A stretch of DNA of 64,000 nucleotides from Skermanella stibiiresistens SB22. GTDB taxonomy: Bacteria; Pseudomonadota; Alphaproteobacteria; Azospirillales; Azospirillaceae. A model generated the notes under the pieces. That model had not been told where the DNA came from and did no database searches. It saw nothing but the letters and a program-made list of their open reading frames with translations. The first letter of the stretch is position 1, and every line of letters begins with the position of its first letter. Made by a program: the position numbers and the translations under genes. Below, in pieces: positions 1-8,376 of this stretch. The stretch is taken from positions 1-64,000 of the forward strand of contig NZ_AVFL01000030.1 in the NCBI RefSeq assembly GCF_000576635.1, read 5' to 3'.

Positions 1-32
1 CCGCCTGCGCATCCCTTCTCTCTATCGATCAA

Positions 33-45
33 CTTGTCAAAGATC
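33..45 (-). promoter_or_regulatory. boxA-like antitermination element
   Basis: GATCTTTGACAAG on the minus strand resembles boxA (TGCTCTTTGACA) of rRNA leaders. A hairpin (70-81) just upstream takes the boxB position. Confidence 0.55.
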
Positions 46-198
46 CGGGCGATCCATCGGGGATCGCGACCGCCGAAGCGGCATTTTCAATCACTCCAGA
101 CACCAACCGCGAGCCGTCCCAAAACCCTTGGGCCGAAGCTCACCGTGTCATCCGGGAAGATATTGAACCGCGAAGCGTCGTCCGCGTTTCGTACCTTC

Positions 199-227
199 TA
201 TCTAGCAGGCCGTTCGAGCTTCGTCAA
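199..227 (-). promoter_or_regulatory. Putative second rrn promoter (P2)
   Basis: On the minus strand TTGACG (222-227) and TAGATA (199-204) are 17 bp apart. It lies between the P1 promoter and the boxA-like element, a position where tandem rRNA promoters are common. Confidence 0.5.
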
Positions 228-442
228 CCCGTTCAGCGAACTTTTTTCAGTAGTTCCGTTCGACCCAAGGGCTAAACGAAGAACTTGTGTTGATTTAGTA
301 GTTTTCGCCGCCGAAAACAAGTTGAGCAATGCTGCCTGATCTTGTTCTTTGGCAATCGATTACTCGACCTGCACAAGCGTCCCATTTGGAGTTTACTGCT
401 TCCGGGCTGTCCGTGAACCGCCCGGCTCCGTGTGGGAGGCGC

Positions 443-471
443 CTTATATGGGGGTTCCGTGGCCGTGTCCA
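443..471 (-). promoter_or_regulatory. Putative upstream rrn promoter (P1)
   Basis: On the minus strand, TGGACA (466-471) and TATAAG (443-448) are separated by exactly 17 bp and followed by a GC-rich discriminator GCGCCTCC. This matches the usual rRNA promoter form of alphaproteobacteria. A T-rich tract just upstream (472-482) could serve as an UP element. It lies about 10 bp beyond the original end of the chemoreceptor gene. Confidence 0.65.
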
Positions 472-480
472 GATCAAAAA

Positions 481-630
481 TCATCCCATCCGCTTTTCCG
501 CCGATCCGCCGTCACGCCTGAAGAAATCCATCAACTCGTTCAAATGCCCGGCCTGCCCGGTCAATGTCCGCGCGGCCTCGGCGCTTTGGATGGCCAGATC
601 GGCGTTGCTCTGCGTCATCGTGTCCATCTA
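481..630 (-). pseudogene. Detached 3' end of the chemoreceptor gene, after an in-frame amber codon
   Basis: In the same frame as the upstream chemoreceptor, TAG at 628-630 is followed directly by an open frame starting MDTMTQSNADLAIQS and ending at a natural TGA (481-483). That is 49 residues. They look exactly like the distal C-terminal helix of a chemoreceptor signalling domain, which usually reads A-Q-M-D-x-x-T-Q-x-N-A. A single CAG to TAG change would explain the stop. An internal ATG immediately after the stop could in principle restart translation. Confidence 0.75.
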
Positions 631-2493
631 GGCGACCGCGCCGTGGATCTGCTCCAGCCGGGTGGCCTGTTCCCGCGTGGCGTTGACGATGGTGATGGCG
701 CGATCGGCGACCACCGTGACGGATGCGGCGATCGCGTCCAGCGCCTTGACGGCGGCGGTCACCAGATCGACCCCACTGACCACATGGCCGCCACTCTCCT
801 TCAGCAGCCGCTTGATGTCGCCCGACGCCTCCCCCGCCCTGCGGGCCAGCATGCGGACCTCCGCCGCGACCACGGCGAAGCCCCTGCCCTCCTCGCCGGC
901 CCTCGCGGCCTCGACGGCGGCGTTGAGGGCGAGCAGGTTGGTCTGGAAGGCGATCTCGTCCATCAGCCCGATGATCTCGGCCGCCCGCTGGGACGACCGT
1001 TCGATCCTGTGCATGGCGCTGACGGCGTCCTCGGCCACCTGCCCCGCGGAGTTGGCGAGGCTCCGCGCCTCCTCGACCGAGCGGGAGACCTCGACGGCAC
1101 TCTCGGCGTTGCCCCGCACCGATGCCGTGAGGTCGCGCATGGCCGTGGCGGTGCGCTCCAGGTGCTCCGCCTGTAATTCGGCGCTGCCGGCCAGATCGCG
1201 GCTGCCGTCGGCGATCTCCCCGGCGGTCCCGCCTATGCTGTCGGCGGCGGCGTCGATCTCCGCGACGATCCGGCCCAGGCGCTCGGCCATGCGATTGGTG
1301 TTGGTCTTGATCGTGGCGAAGACGCCTTCGAAGTCGTCCTCGATCCTGCGTTCCAGATCACCGCGGGAGATCGCCGACAGGACACCGTCGATCGCCGCCA
1401 GACTGGTGCTGACGGTCGCGGTCAGGTCGTTGATGCCGCCACACAGCAGGCCCATCGCCCCGTCGGTGACCTCCAGCCGGCGGCCGAAGTCGCCATGGGA
1501 CGCCGCCTCGACCAAGCTGGTGATCTCGTGCTCGACCTCGCCCAGGATGCGGTCACGCTCCGTCATGTCGCCGACCGAGCGGTTGATCACCTCGGCCACG
1601 GCGCGATAGCAGCCCTTCAAGCCGGTCAAGGTGACCTTGCGGTAATAGAGCTTGCGGCTGGCGTGATCCATCGCGGCCCCGACCTCCCGGCTGAAGCAGT
1701 CGGCCAGATCCAGCACGTCGTTGACCCTGGTGAACAACTGGCGGAGGTCACCGCCCTCCGCGATCCCGGTGATCCGGTGATCGTAGTTGCCGGCCGCCGC
1801 CTCCGCGCACACCGCGTCCGCCTGATGGATCGCCCGCTGGATCCTGCCCACCATCAGGAGGATGCCGAAGGCGGCGCCCAGGGTCGCCAAGGCCGGCGGC
1901 ACGATCCACCATGCCGGCGGAGCGTCGACCAGCGCCGGGGCCAGCGCCGAGACCAACATCGACGCCACCCCGGCCACCGCGGCGAGGACGGCCAGTCGCC
2001 TGATCCTAGAGAGAGAGAGGATGAACGCGTCATAGTCGCACCCCTTGCGCTCCAGCACCTCGTGAAGCATCGCGGTGGATGCCGCCATGCCGTCCTGGCG
2101 GCTGCCCGCCGCGGTCTCGACCTCGAGCATGCGGTCGTAAAGCGTCTCCACCGCCGCGATGGCGTCGCGCCTCGCCCAGCGCCGGAACGAATGATAGCCG
2201 GTGATGGCGCCGGACCGGTCGAAGCTGGGCGTGACATGGGCGAAGACCCAATAATGGTCGCCATCATGGGCCAGGTTCTTGACGTAGGCGAAGATCTCGC
2301 GACCGCTGGAGATGGCGTCCCATAGCAGCTTGAACACCGCGCGCGGCATCGCCGGATGGCGGATCATGCTGTGGGGCTGGCCCAGCACCTCCTCCTCCGT
2401 GTAGCCGGCGATCCTCAGGAAGACGGAGTTGGCATAGGTGATCCGGCCCTTGAGGTCGGTCTTGCTGACGATGATCTCGTCCTCACCAAACAT
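628..2493 (-). CDS. PAS-domain methyl-accepting chemotaxis protein (Aer-like), truncated by an amber codon
   Basis: Chemoreceptor signalling to CheA/CheW. Residues 1-105 form a PAS domain of the redox/aerotaxis type ([21 protein letters not shown], then a conserved HPAMPRAVF segment). Two membrane helices lie near 165-213, then a HAMP-like region, and the signalling hairpin tip ([21 protein letters not shown]) is near residue 500. There is no periplasmic ligand domain, so the signal is sensed in the cytoplasm as in Aer. The frame stops at TAG (628-630) although homologous sequence continues for 49 codons, so the distal signalling helix is lost unless the amber is suppressed or is a sequencing error. 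An FNR-type site precedes the gene. Family is sure; the oxygen/redox role is inferred. Confidence 0.85.
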   Translation of the reverse strand: MFGEDEIIVSKTDLKGRITYANSVFLRIAGYTEEEVLGQPHSMIRHPAMPRAVFKLLWDAISSGREIFAYVKNLAHDGDHYWVFAHVTPSFDRSGAITGYHSFRRWARRDAIAAVETLYDRMLEVETAAGSRQDGMAASTAMLHEVLERKGCDYDAFILSLSRIRRLAVLAAVAGVASMLVSALAPALVDAPPAWWIVPPALATLGAAFGILLMVGRIQRAIHQADAVCAEAAAGNYDHRITGIAEGGDLRQLFTRVNDVLDLADCFSREVGAAMDHASRKLYYRKVTLTGLKGCYRAVAEVINRSVGDMTERDRILGEVEHEITSLVEAASHGDFGRRLEVTDGAMGLLCGGINDLTATVSTSLAAIDGVLSAISRGDLERRIEDDFEGVFATIKTNTNRMAERLGRIVAEIDAAADSIGGTAGEIADGSRDLAGSAELQAEHLERTATAMRDLTASVRGNAESAVEVSRSVEEARSLANSAGQVAEDAVSAMHRIERSSQRAAEIIGLMDEIAFQTNLLALNAAVEAARAGEEGRGFAVVAAEVRMLARRAGEASGDIKRLLKESGGHVVSGVDLVTAAVKALDAIAASVTVVADRAITIVNATREQATRLEQIHGAVA

Positions 2494-2572
2494 CCGTTCG
2501 CGCCCGGTCGGGGCCGCGTCGTCCTTCCCGCACGGTTCGCCATTTGGTTGTCCCCTTCGCTATCAGGACATC

Positions 2573-2578
2573 CTTATA
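2573..2578 (-). promoter_or_regulatory. Putative -10 element of the PAS chemoreceptor gene
   Basis: TATAAG on the minus strand, about 80 bp before the ATG at 2493. It implies a transcription start near 2566. No good -35 hexamer is present, as expected for an activator-dependent class II promoter. Confidence 0.45.
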
Positions 2579-2600
2579 CACGAACACGAATATATGACAT

Positions 2601-2614
2601 TTGATCTAAATCAA
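2601..2614 (-). promoter_or_regulatory. FNR/Anr/FixK-type binding site
   Basis: TTGAT-CTAA-ATCAA is a perfect dyad of the FNR family consensus (TTGAT-N4-ATCAA). Its centre (2607.5) lies 41.5 bp upstream of the start predicted from the TATAAG at 2573-2578. That is the classical spacing for class II activation. It would place the PAS chemoreceptor under low-oxygen control. Confidence 0.65.
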
Positions 2615-2645
2615 GCTGTCTCGGGTTGAACTCCCGGGTTGGGCG

Positions 2646-4133
2646 TCAGGCGGCCTCGAACAGGCTGGAAGGCACCGTCAGCGAGATACGGGCGCGGCCA
2701 TCCCGTTCGCCCAATCCGATGCGGGCCTCGAGCTGGTCGGCCAAAGCCGCCATGACGGCTGGACCCAAGCCATAGCGGCCTCCGACGCGCGGCGGCCCGG
2801 TGGCCGGATCGCGGTCGAACTCGAAATCCAGCGTCAGTCCACCCGATTCGTGGGTGATCCGAACGGTGAGACCGCCATCGGCCCCACCCTCGGTCTGGCC
2901 ACCCTTGGGTACGGCGTCATCCGCGGCGGTGAACAGGATCTCGCCGATCAGGAGCCCCAGCGGACCGGCCAAATCCAGTTCGAGCGCCAGTGATCCGATG
3001 TCGGCCCCCCGCAGGAGTTGCCGGGCCGCGTCGAAATTCGGGACCAGACTGGTGCAGAGATCCACCAGATAGCCGTCGAACCTGACGCTGGTGATCCGTC
3101 GCGGCCCCAGCAAATTCCGGAACAGCAGGCCCAGGCCGTCGATCCTCTGCTGCGTCCTGCGGAAGCCATGCTTGAGATCGTCGTCCGGCATGCTCAGGGT
3201 TTGCAGATACAGGACGGTGCTGATGACCTGCAGATTGTTGCGGACGCGGTGGTGCAGCTCGCGGAGCAGGATCTGGCTCTCCGCCAGCGCGTCGCGCAGC
3301 GCCGCCTCCATGTCGCGGCGGGTCGTGATGTCGTGGGTGACCATGGAGAAACCCGCGAGTCCCCCGGCGTCGTCGCGCATCGCCGTGACCAGGATATCCG
3401 CTTGGAAGCGGGACCCATCCTTGCGGACGCGGACGTGCTCGCCATGGACGCTGCCGTCGGCGGCGGCCGAGGCCAGCATTGCGCCCACCCCGGCGCCCCC
3501 TCCGGCGCCCATCGCGGCGGGAGCGGGATCGGAACCGTCGGCGCCGGTCGCCGCGGCCGGATCGAGCAAGCCGGCGGGCTCCCCCAGGATCTCCGATTCG
3601 CAATACCCCAGCAGCCGTTCCGCCCCGGCGTTCCAGCTGGTCACCAGACCGGCCGGATCGAGCATCACGATGGCGTAGTCGCGCACCCCCTCCACCAGCA
3701 GGCGGAAGCGCTCCTCGCTCTCGCGCACGGTCTGGCGGTGGATCACCACTTGCTGGGCGCGCAACCTCAGCAGATTGCGGGCGCGGGTCTGGAACTCCCA
3801 CGGATCGACCGGGCTGAGGATGAAGTCGGTCGCCCCCGCCTCCAACGCCTCGCGCCGGATCTCGTGGTCCTCGTAGGCCGTCACCACGATGACCGGGACA
3901 TCGGCGGTGCTGGCCTGCCGCCGCAGTTCGCGGATGAAGCCGGCGCCATCCATCAACGGCATCTTGAAATCGGTGATGACGAGATCCGGCACCGTGCGCG
4001 AACAAGCCTCGAGCGCCTCGACCGGGTTGGGAAAGGCGGACACGGTGATGTCGTCGCCAACCGAGGACGCGAACTTGGTCAGGATCTTCCGATTGACGCT
4101 CCGGTCGTCGATGATGAAGACCTCGGCACCCAT
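2646..4133 (-). CDS. Response regulator-PAS-HisKA_2-type histidine kinase with degenerate ATPase domain
   Basis: A 495-residue cytoplasmic signalling protein. Residues 1-125 are a receiver domain with phosphoacceptor Asp55 (LVITDFKMP) and the conserved Thr/Lys-side region. Residues 140-275 form a PAS domain carrying an Ala/Gly-rich insertion (about 193-225). Near 294 is the H-box LRELHHRVRNNLQV typical of HisKA_2/HWE-like kinases. The following ATPase domain is abnormal. Where the family has an N-box like NELVTNALKHAF this protein has GEILFTAADDAVP, and no DxG motif is seen. It may therefore not autophosphorylate. The ATG at 4133 gives a standard receiver start; a GTG at 4178 with a GAGGGGAC ribosome-binding site would add 15 residues. 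It is divergent from rpfF, so a role with the DSF system is possible but unproven. Confidence 0.75.
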   Translation of the reverse strand: MGAEVFIIDDRSVNRKILTKFASSVGDDITVSAFPNPVEALEACSRTVPDLVITDFKMPLMDGAGFIRELRRQASTADVPVIVVTAYEDHEIRREALEAGATDFILSPVDPWEFQTRARNLLRLRAQQVVIHRQTVRESEERFRLLVEGVRDYAIVMLDPAGLVTSWNAGAERLLGYCESEILGEPAGLLDPAAATGADGSDPAPAAMGAGGGAGVGAMLASAAADGSVHGEHVRVRKDGSRFQADILVTAMRDDAGGLAGFSMVTHDITTRRDMEAALRDALAESQILLRELHHRVRNNLQVISTVLYLQTLSMPDDDLKHGFRRTQQRIDGLGLLFRNLLGPRRITSVRFDGYLVDLCTSLVPNFDAARQLLRGADIGSLALELDLAGPLGLLIGEILFTAADDAVPKGGQTEGGADGGLTVRITHESGGLTLDFEFDRDPATGPPRVGGRYGLGPAVMAALADQLEARIGLGERDGRARISLTVPSSLFEAA

Positions 4134-4407
4134 GATCGCGACCCCGGTTTCGGATACGGAAACCCTTAAGAAACTCACCGTTAAGACTGTCCCCTCAAGA
4201 TCTCGGACCAGATGGCATTGGGCGCTCGCATATCAGGGCAACCCTCAAAAGGAGATGGGGGGAACGACTCACGCACAGGTCAGGTTCATCCTTGCTCCGT
4301 AAAACTTTATCGAACGTAGATACGAGTTTCGAGGCAATCCTTACGGAGGTAAATCTAGATCCCCCCCACCAATAAATCAAAGCCCGCTTTAGACCCGATA
4401 GATACGA

Positions 4408-4422
4408 TTAACTGTTTCTTAG
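4408..4422 (+). promoter_or_regulatory. Near-match to a CtrA box upstream of rpfF
   Basis: TTAA-CTGTTTC-TTAG has the half-site spacing of CtrA (TTAA-N7-TTAA) with one mismatch, about 106 bp before the chosen rpfF start. It may be chance in this AT-richer gap (4179-4527), in which no other gene is seen. Confidence 0.25.
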
Positions 4423-4527
4423 GGGAGTACCACCAAATATTGGGTGAGCGAGCGCCCGCGAAGACATTGGCACTTGGGCATCATATCCGGCTGTTACATT
4501 GCATTCTATGAAGTGATGGAGAAAGTC

Positions 4528-5487
4528 ATGCTTGAGCGGATCAGCGGCCAGCTTCTCAACTCGGTTATGATTGAAAAGACCGCGGTCGTGCCGGAGCAAC
4601 CGAGACAGGCTCCGCTGCATCTGGACCGGCAGTTCCGGGAACTGGACATCGACTTCGACGCAGGGAACGGGGTTTTCTGGTGCCGTTTCCGCTTCAGCGA
4701 CCGCCCGAGCTTCACGCCCGGCGTTCTCCAGGAACTGCGGCGGGTCCGCCAGATGCTGGCGTCGCGCGGCGAGGCGACCGAGCCGCAGGTCAAATACGTG
4801 GTGCTGGGCTCCAGGATGCCGGGCGTCTTCAACCTGGGTGGCGATCTCGGGCTGTTCGCGGAACTGATCCGCCGCCGCGACCGCGACGCCCTGACGACCT
4901 ACGCCCGCGCCTGCGTCGCCGAGATCCACGCCAACTCGATGGCGCTCGACCTCCCGGTCATAACCATGTCCCTGGTCCAGGGCGACGCGCTCGGCGGGGG
5001 CTTCGAGGCGGCGCTGTCCAGCAATGTGATCGTGGCCGAGCGGAGCGCCAAGTTCGGCCTACCCGAGGTGATGTTCAACCTGTTCCCCGGCATGGGCGCC
5101 TACAACTTCCTGGCCCGCCGCAGCAGCGCCGCCATCGCCGAGAAGCTGATCATGAGCGGCCGGGTCCACACGGGGGCCGAGCTGTTCGACATGGGCATCG
5201 TGGACGTGCTGGCGGAGGATGGCGAGGGCGAGGAGGCGCTGCTCGACTATGTCCGCAAGAACGGCCGCCGCCACGCCGCCCACCGCGCCATCTACCAAGC
5301 CCGCCAGCGGGTCAACCCGATCACCTTGCGGGATCTCAACGACATCACCGACCTGTGGGTCGACACCGCCCTGACCCTCGGCGCCTCGGACTTGAAGATG
5401 ATGGAGCGGCTGGTGGCCGCCCAGGACCGCCGCCGCGCCCGCACCGGCGGCGGCGACGACTTGCGGCTGGGTGCCGTCGGCGATTAG
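4528..5487 (+). CDS. rpfF: DSF synthase RpfF (enoyl-CoA hydratase/crotonase family)
   Basis: Makes cis-2-unsaturated fatty acid signals (diffusible signal factor) by dehydrating and releasing 3-hydroxyacyl-ACP. The protein is about 319 residues. It carries the two catalytic glutamates of RpfF, Glu160 in GGGFEAALS and Glu180 in GLPEVMFNLFPGMGAY, 20 residues apart as in Xanthomonas (141/161). It also has the signature VFNLGGDLGLF and a C-terminal WVDTALTLG helix region. Ordinary hydratases lack this combination. ATG 4528 is chosen because GGAG lies 7 nt upstream; in-frame GTG 4444 and ATG 4516 are alternatives. Its stop overlaps the 3' end of the convergent rpfC-like gene by 4 bp, the tail-to-tail arrangement seen in xanthomonads. 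Confidence 0.9.
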   Translation: MLERISGQLLNSVMIEKTAVVPEQPRQAPLHLDRQFRELDIDFDAGNGVFWCRFRFSDRPSFTPGVLQELRRVRQMLASRGEATEPQVKYVVLGSRMPGVFNLGGDLGLFAELIRRRDRDALTTYARACVAEIHANSMALDLPVITMSLVQGDALGGGFEAALSSNVIVAERSAKFGLPEVMFNLFPGMGAYNFLARRSSAAIAEKLIMSGRVHTGAELFDMGIVDVLAEDGEGEEALLDYVRKNGRRHAAHRAIYQARQRVNPITLRDLNDITDLWVDTALTLGASDLKMMERLVAAQDRRRARTGGGDDLRLGAVGD

Positions 5488-8264
5488 GCCAATTCCCTCA
5501 GGCTGGCGCGGACCCGGACGAACTCCGCCTGGATATCGCGGACGCGCCGGTATCCCTGGTCGGTCAGGTTCTCCCGCGACAGATCCCGGCACGACAGCAG
5601 CATCCGCACCATGGGCGCGGCACCGACATAGGAGGCGCTGCTGCGCAGCGAATGGGCGTGGTCCTTGAAGGCGTGAAGGTCGCCGCACGCCCAGGCGTGC
5701 TCCAACTCGCCCAGCAACTCCTCGGCGTCGCGCACGAACTCGTCGGCGATTTGGGACAGGAACGCCGGATCGTCATCGACCGAGCGCAGGCGGTCGAGCG
5801 CCGTCACGTCGATGCTCGGCTCATCGAAGCCGGGGCCTTGATCCGAGAGCGACGGGAGCACGGGTCCCAGCGGCGGGAGATCGGCCGCGGCAGAAACCGC
5901 CGGGGTTGATCCGGCCGGTTCCGAATGGGCGTCGACCAGGCGCGCGATGGTCGAGAACAGCGCCTGGGGGTCGACCGGCTTGGTCAGGAAGGCGTCCATC
6001 CCAGCCTCGGCGCACTGACGCCGCGCCGCTTCGGTCGCTTCCGCCGTCAAGGCCACGATCGGGAGATGCGGCCGGTCGGTATGGGTGAAGCGGTACATTC
6101 GGGCGACATCCAGGCCGCTGACCGCCGGCATGTTCATGTCCATCAGCACGATGTCGAATCGGGTGCGGTCGAGCAGGTCGAGCGCCTCGTCGCCATCGGA
6201 CGCGAAGATGGCGTCGTGTCCGGCCCGTTGCAGGATCTTCTCGATCACCCGCCGGTTGATCGCGTTGTCCTCGGCGACCAGGATGCGGCAGCGCCGGCCA
6301 AGGCGCTCCAGAGGGATCGAGGGATTGGCGGCTCCCGCCGCGATAACGGCCAATCCCCCCGCGACCTCCAGCGCCTTCGCCACCTGCCCGCCCTCGTCGG
6401 AACAGCTCAGCACCAGCTCCGCGCGCCATCCCCGGGCTCGGCGCACCGCCTCCATCGGCGGGGCTCCCACCAGCACCACGACGGCGCGCTCCACCCCCTC
6501 GCCGCTTTCCAGCCAAGCTTCCAGGGCGTTGGTCTGGTCGTCCAGCGCGTCGACGGGGATCAGCAGGACGGGAGAGCCTTCGCCCGCGCGGAGCGCCGTG
6601 GACAGCAGGGCGTCGGCATCCAGCGAATCGGTGATGCCGCCGGTCTCCCCGCCGGTCTCCCCGACGGTCGGTCCGCCCCTGTCCGAATCGAGGGCGGCCC
6701 TGATGGCGGTGACCCGAGCGGGAGCGCCGACCGTCACCGGCAGCGCCGTCACGGGCAGGCTCGCCGCCGCGCGGACCGGGCTCTCCGCCCCATCCAGGTT
6801 GGAAGGCAGGTTCAGGGGCAGCGTGATCCAGAACTCGCTACCCCGATGAAGCTCGCTCGCCACGCTGATGGTGCCGCCCATCAACTCGATCAATTGGCGC
6901 GAGATCGCCAGCCCCAGACCCGTGCCGCCATAGCGCCGGTTGATGTCGTCCTCGGCCTGCGTGAAACGGTCGAAGATGCGGTCCAAATGCTGGGGGGCGA
7001 TGCCGATGCCGGTGTCGCTGACCCGGAATTCCAGCACCACCCGGCCCCCCACCCGCTCCGGAGCGCCCTTGATCATCCGCACCGACAGGGTGACATCGCC
7101 GTCCTCGGTGAACTTGACGGCGTTGGCGAGCAGGTTGGTCAGCGCCTGCTGGAGCCGCCGATCATCGCCGATCACCCGGCGCGGCACGGCCGAGTCGATC
7201 GCCAGGCGCAATGTCAGCCGCTTCGCCCTGGCCTGCCCGCGCAGCATCAGCCGCGTGTCGTGCAGCACGCGGTGGAGATCGAACGGACCGGTATCGATGG
7301 CGAGCTTGGCTTCCTCCAGTTGCGAGAAGTCCAGCACATCGGTGATCAGCGACAGCAGTTGCTTGGCCGACGCGTTGATGGTGGCGCCCATCTCCCGCTG
7401 CTCGCCGTCCAGCCGGGTGTTCATCATCATGTCGCCCATGCCGATGATCGCGGTCAGCGGCGTCCGAAGCTCGTGGCTGACGGTCGCCAGGAAGCGGCCC
7501 TTGGCCCGGTTGGCAGCCTCGGCCTGGACCTTGGCCTCGGTCAGCTGGCGGATCAGGCGGGCGACATAGGCCGGCAGGACCACCAGCGCCGCCAGCAATC
7601 CATAGGAGACATGGGGAATCTCGAGCCAGAACGGCGTGACGTGGATGACCCAGGCGAAGCCGATGGCGCCCAGCACCGCCGACGACATCAGGAAGCGGGG
7701 GCCATACCGGAAGCCATTGCCGAAGGTGACCCACAGGTAGATCAGGTACCAGGGCGCCGCGATGTCGCCGCCGATCTGGAGGAAAGCGCTGACCATCGTC
7801 ATGTCGAGCAGGTTGCCGACCAGCCGGCGCGGCACGGAGGGCGCCGGTTCCAGCAACAGGTGGACCAGCAGCAGCCAAGCCCCCGCGAACACCGTCGGCA
7901 GGATCAGGACCGACCACACCAGATGGTCGGCGGCGCCGCCCGCCAGGATCAGGGACAGGACATAGGCCAGGATCAGGCTGACCAGCAGGATTCGGATGAC
8001 GATCTGCTCGTGCTCGCTGTCGGAACGCGCGGCCAGCAGACGGCGCATCCCGGCGAGCCGCATCCGGAAAGCCAACAAGCCAGCCAAGGCCGGCGGCGCC
8101 ACCAGTGTCGTGACCAGGCCGGCGCCCTCGAGCGGGGCCGAGGACCACAACCCAGCCTCCCTCAGCACGAATTCGAATCCACCGATGCCGAACACCGCGC
8201 AGATCAGCAGGATCACGCACCAGGAATGAATCACCGTCCTCCGTCGTCTTTCCGGCCGCGTCAT
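5484..8264 (-). CDS. rpfC: RpfC-like hybrid sensor kinase (5TM-HisKA-HATPase-REC-HPt)
   Basis: Membrane sensor for DSF, about 926 residues. The N-terminus has about five hydrophobic segments (residues 11-30, 50-65, 90-135, 155-180, 195-235) including the RpfC-type WVTFGNGFRYGPRFL. The dimerisation domain has phospho-His264 (ATVSHELRTPL). A complete ATPase domain follows (NLLANAVKF, DTGIGI, GTGLGLAI). A linker with a degenerate receiver-like stretch leads to a receiver with Asp709 (LMDMNMP) and a C-terminal HPt with His871 (HAHSLRSSASYVGA). RpfC senses DSF and in Xanthomonas also restrains RpfF through its receiver. ATG 8264 is chosen because it precedes the first membrane helix; its ribosome-binding site is weak. 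No HD-GYP regulator (RpfG) is in the window. Confidence 0.85.
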   Translation of the reverse strand: MTRPERRRRTVIHSWCVILLICAVFGIGGFEFVLREAGLWSSAPLEGAGLVTTLVAPPALAGLLAFRMRLAGMRRLLAARSDSEHEQIVIRILLVSLILAYVLSLILAGGAADHLVWSVLILPTVFAGAWLLLVHLLLEPAPSVPRRLVGNLLDMTMVSAFLQIGGDIAAPWYLIYLWVTFGNGFRYGPRFLMSSAVLGAIGFAWVIHVTPFWLEIPHVSYGLLAALVVLPAYVARLIRQLTEAKVQAEAANRAKGRFLATVSHELRTPLTAIIGMGDMMMNTRLDGEQREMGATINASAKQLLSLITDVLDFSQLEEAKLAIDTGPFDLHRVLHDTRLMLRGQARAKRLTLRLAIDSAVPRRVIGDDRRLQQALTNLLANAVKFTEDGDVTLSVRMIKGAPERVGGRVVLEFRVSDTGIGIAPQHLDRIFDRFTQAEDDINRRYGGTGLGLAISRQLIELMGGTISVASELHRGSEFWITLPLNLPSNLDGAESPVRAAASLPVTALPVTVGAPARVTAIRAALDSDRGGPTVGETGGETGGITDSLDADALLSTALRAGEGSPVLLIPVDALDDQTNALEAWLESGEGVERAVVVLVGAPPMEAVRRARGWRAELVLSCSDEGGQVAKALEVAGGLAVIAAGAANPSIPLERLGRRCRILVAEDNAINRRVIEKILQRAGHDAIFASDGDEALDLLDRTRFDIVLMDMNMPAVSGLDVARMYRFTHTDRPHLPIVALTAEATEAARRQCAEAGMDAFLTKPVDPQALFSTIARLVDAHSEPAGSTPAVSAAADLPPLGPVLPSLSDQGPGFDEPSIDVTALDRLRSVDDDPAFLSQIADEFVRDAEELLGELEHAWACGDLHAFKDHAHSLRSSASYVGAAPMVRMLLSCRDLSRENLTDQGYRRVRDIQAEFVRVRASLRELA

Positions 8265-8376
8265 CCGCGAAGGATGTCGGCGCGACCGTCCCGTCACCGT
8301 TGCTCGTGACCGCCGTGATTGTGGGGGAGCGGCGGGACCGGCGCAACCGCGCGCGGGGTATGCTAAACTTGCCGCC

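Larger units (their letters stand above)
1..436 (-). other. Leader region of an rRNA operon (operon body lies beyond the left edge)
   Basis: Read on the minus strand, this stretch has the layout of an alphaproteobacterial rrn leader. It has strong promoters at its start, a small hairpin at 301-318 (7-bp arms, loop CCGC), a second small hairpin near 70-81, and then the boxA-like string GATCTTTGACAAG (33-45), followed by a purine-rich tract and GGATGCGCAGGCGG at the edge. BoxA of this kind recruits Nus factors for antitermination of rRNA transcripts. No 16S, 23S or tRNA sequence is inside the window, so identification rests on the leader alone. No protein-coding gene is credible here. Confidence 0.65.

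Noticed and set aside
349-2325. Long plus-strand reading frames opposite the chemoreceptor gene
   Set aside because: They are GC-driven antisense frames with arginine/proline-rich or composition-biased translations, and the minus strand carries the clear chemoreceptor.
4150-4180. TTAAG...TTAAG pair as a CtrA box
   Set aside because: The half-sites are 11 bp apart rather than 7.
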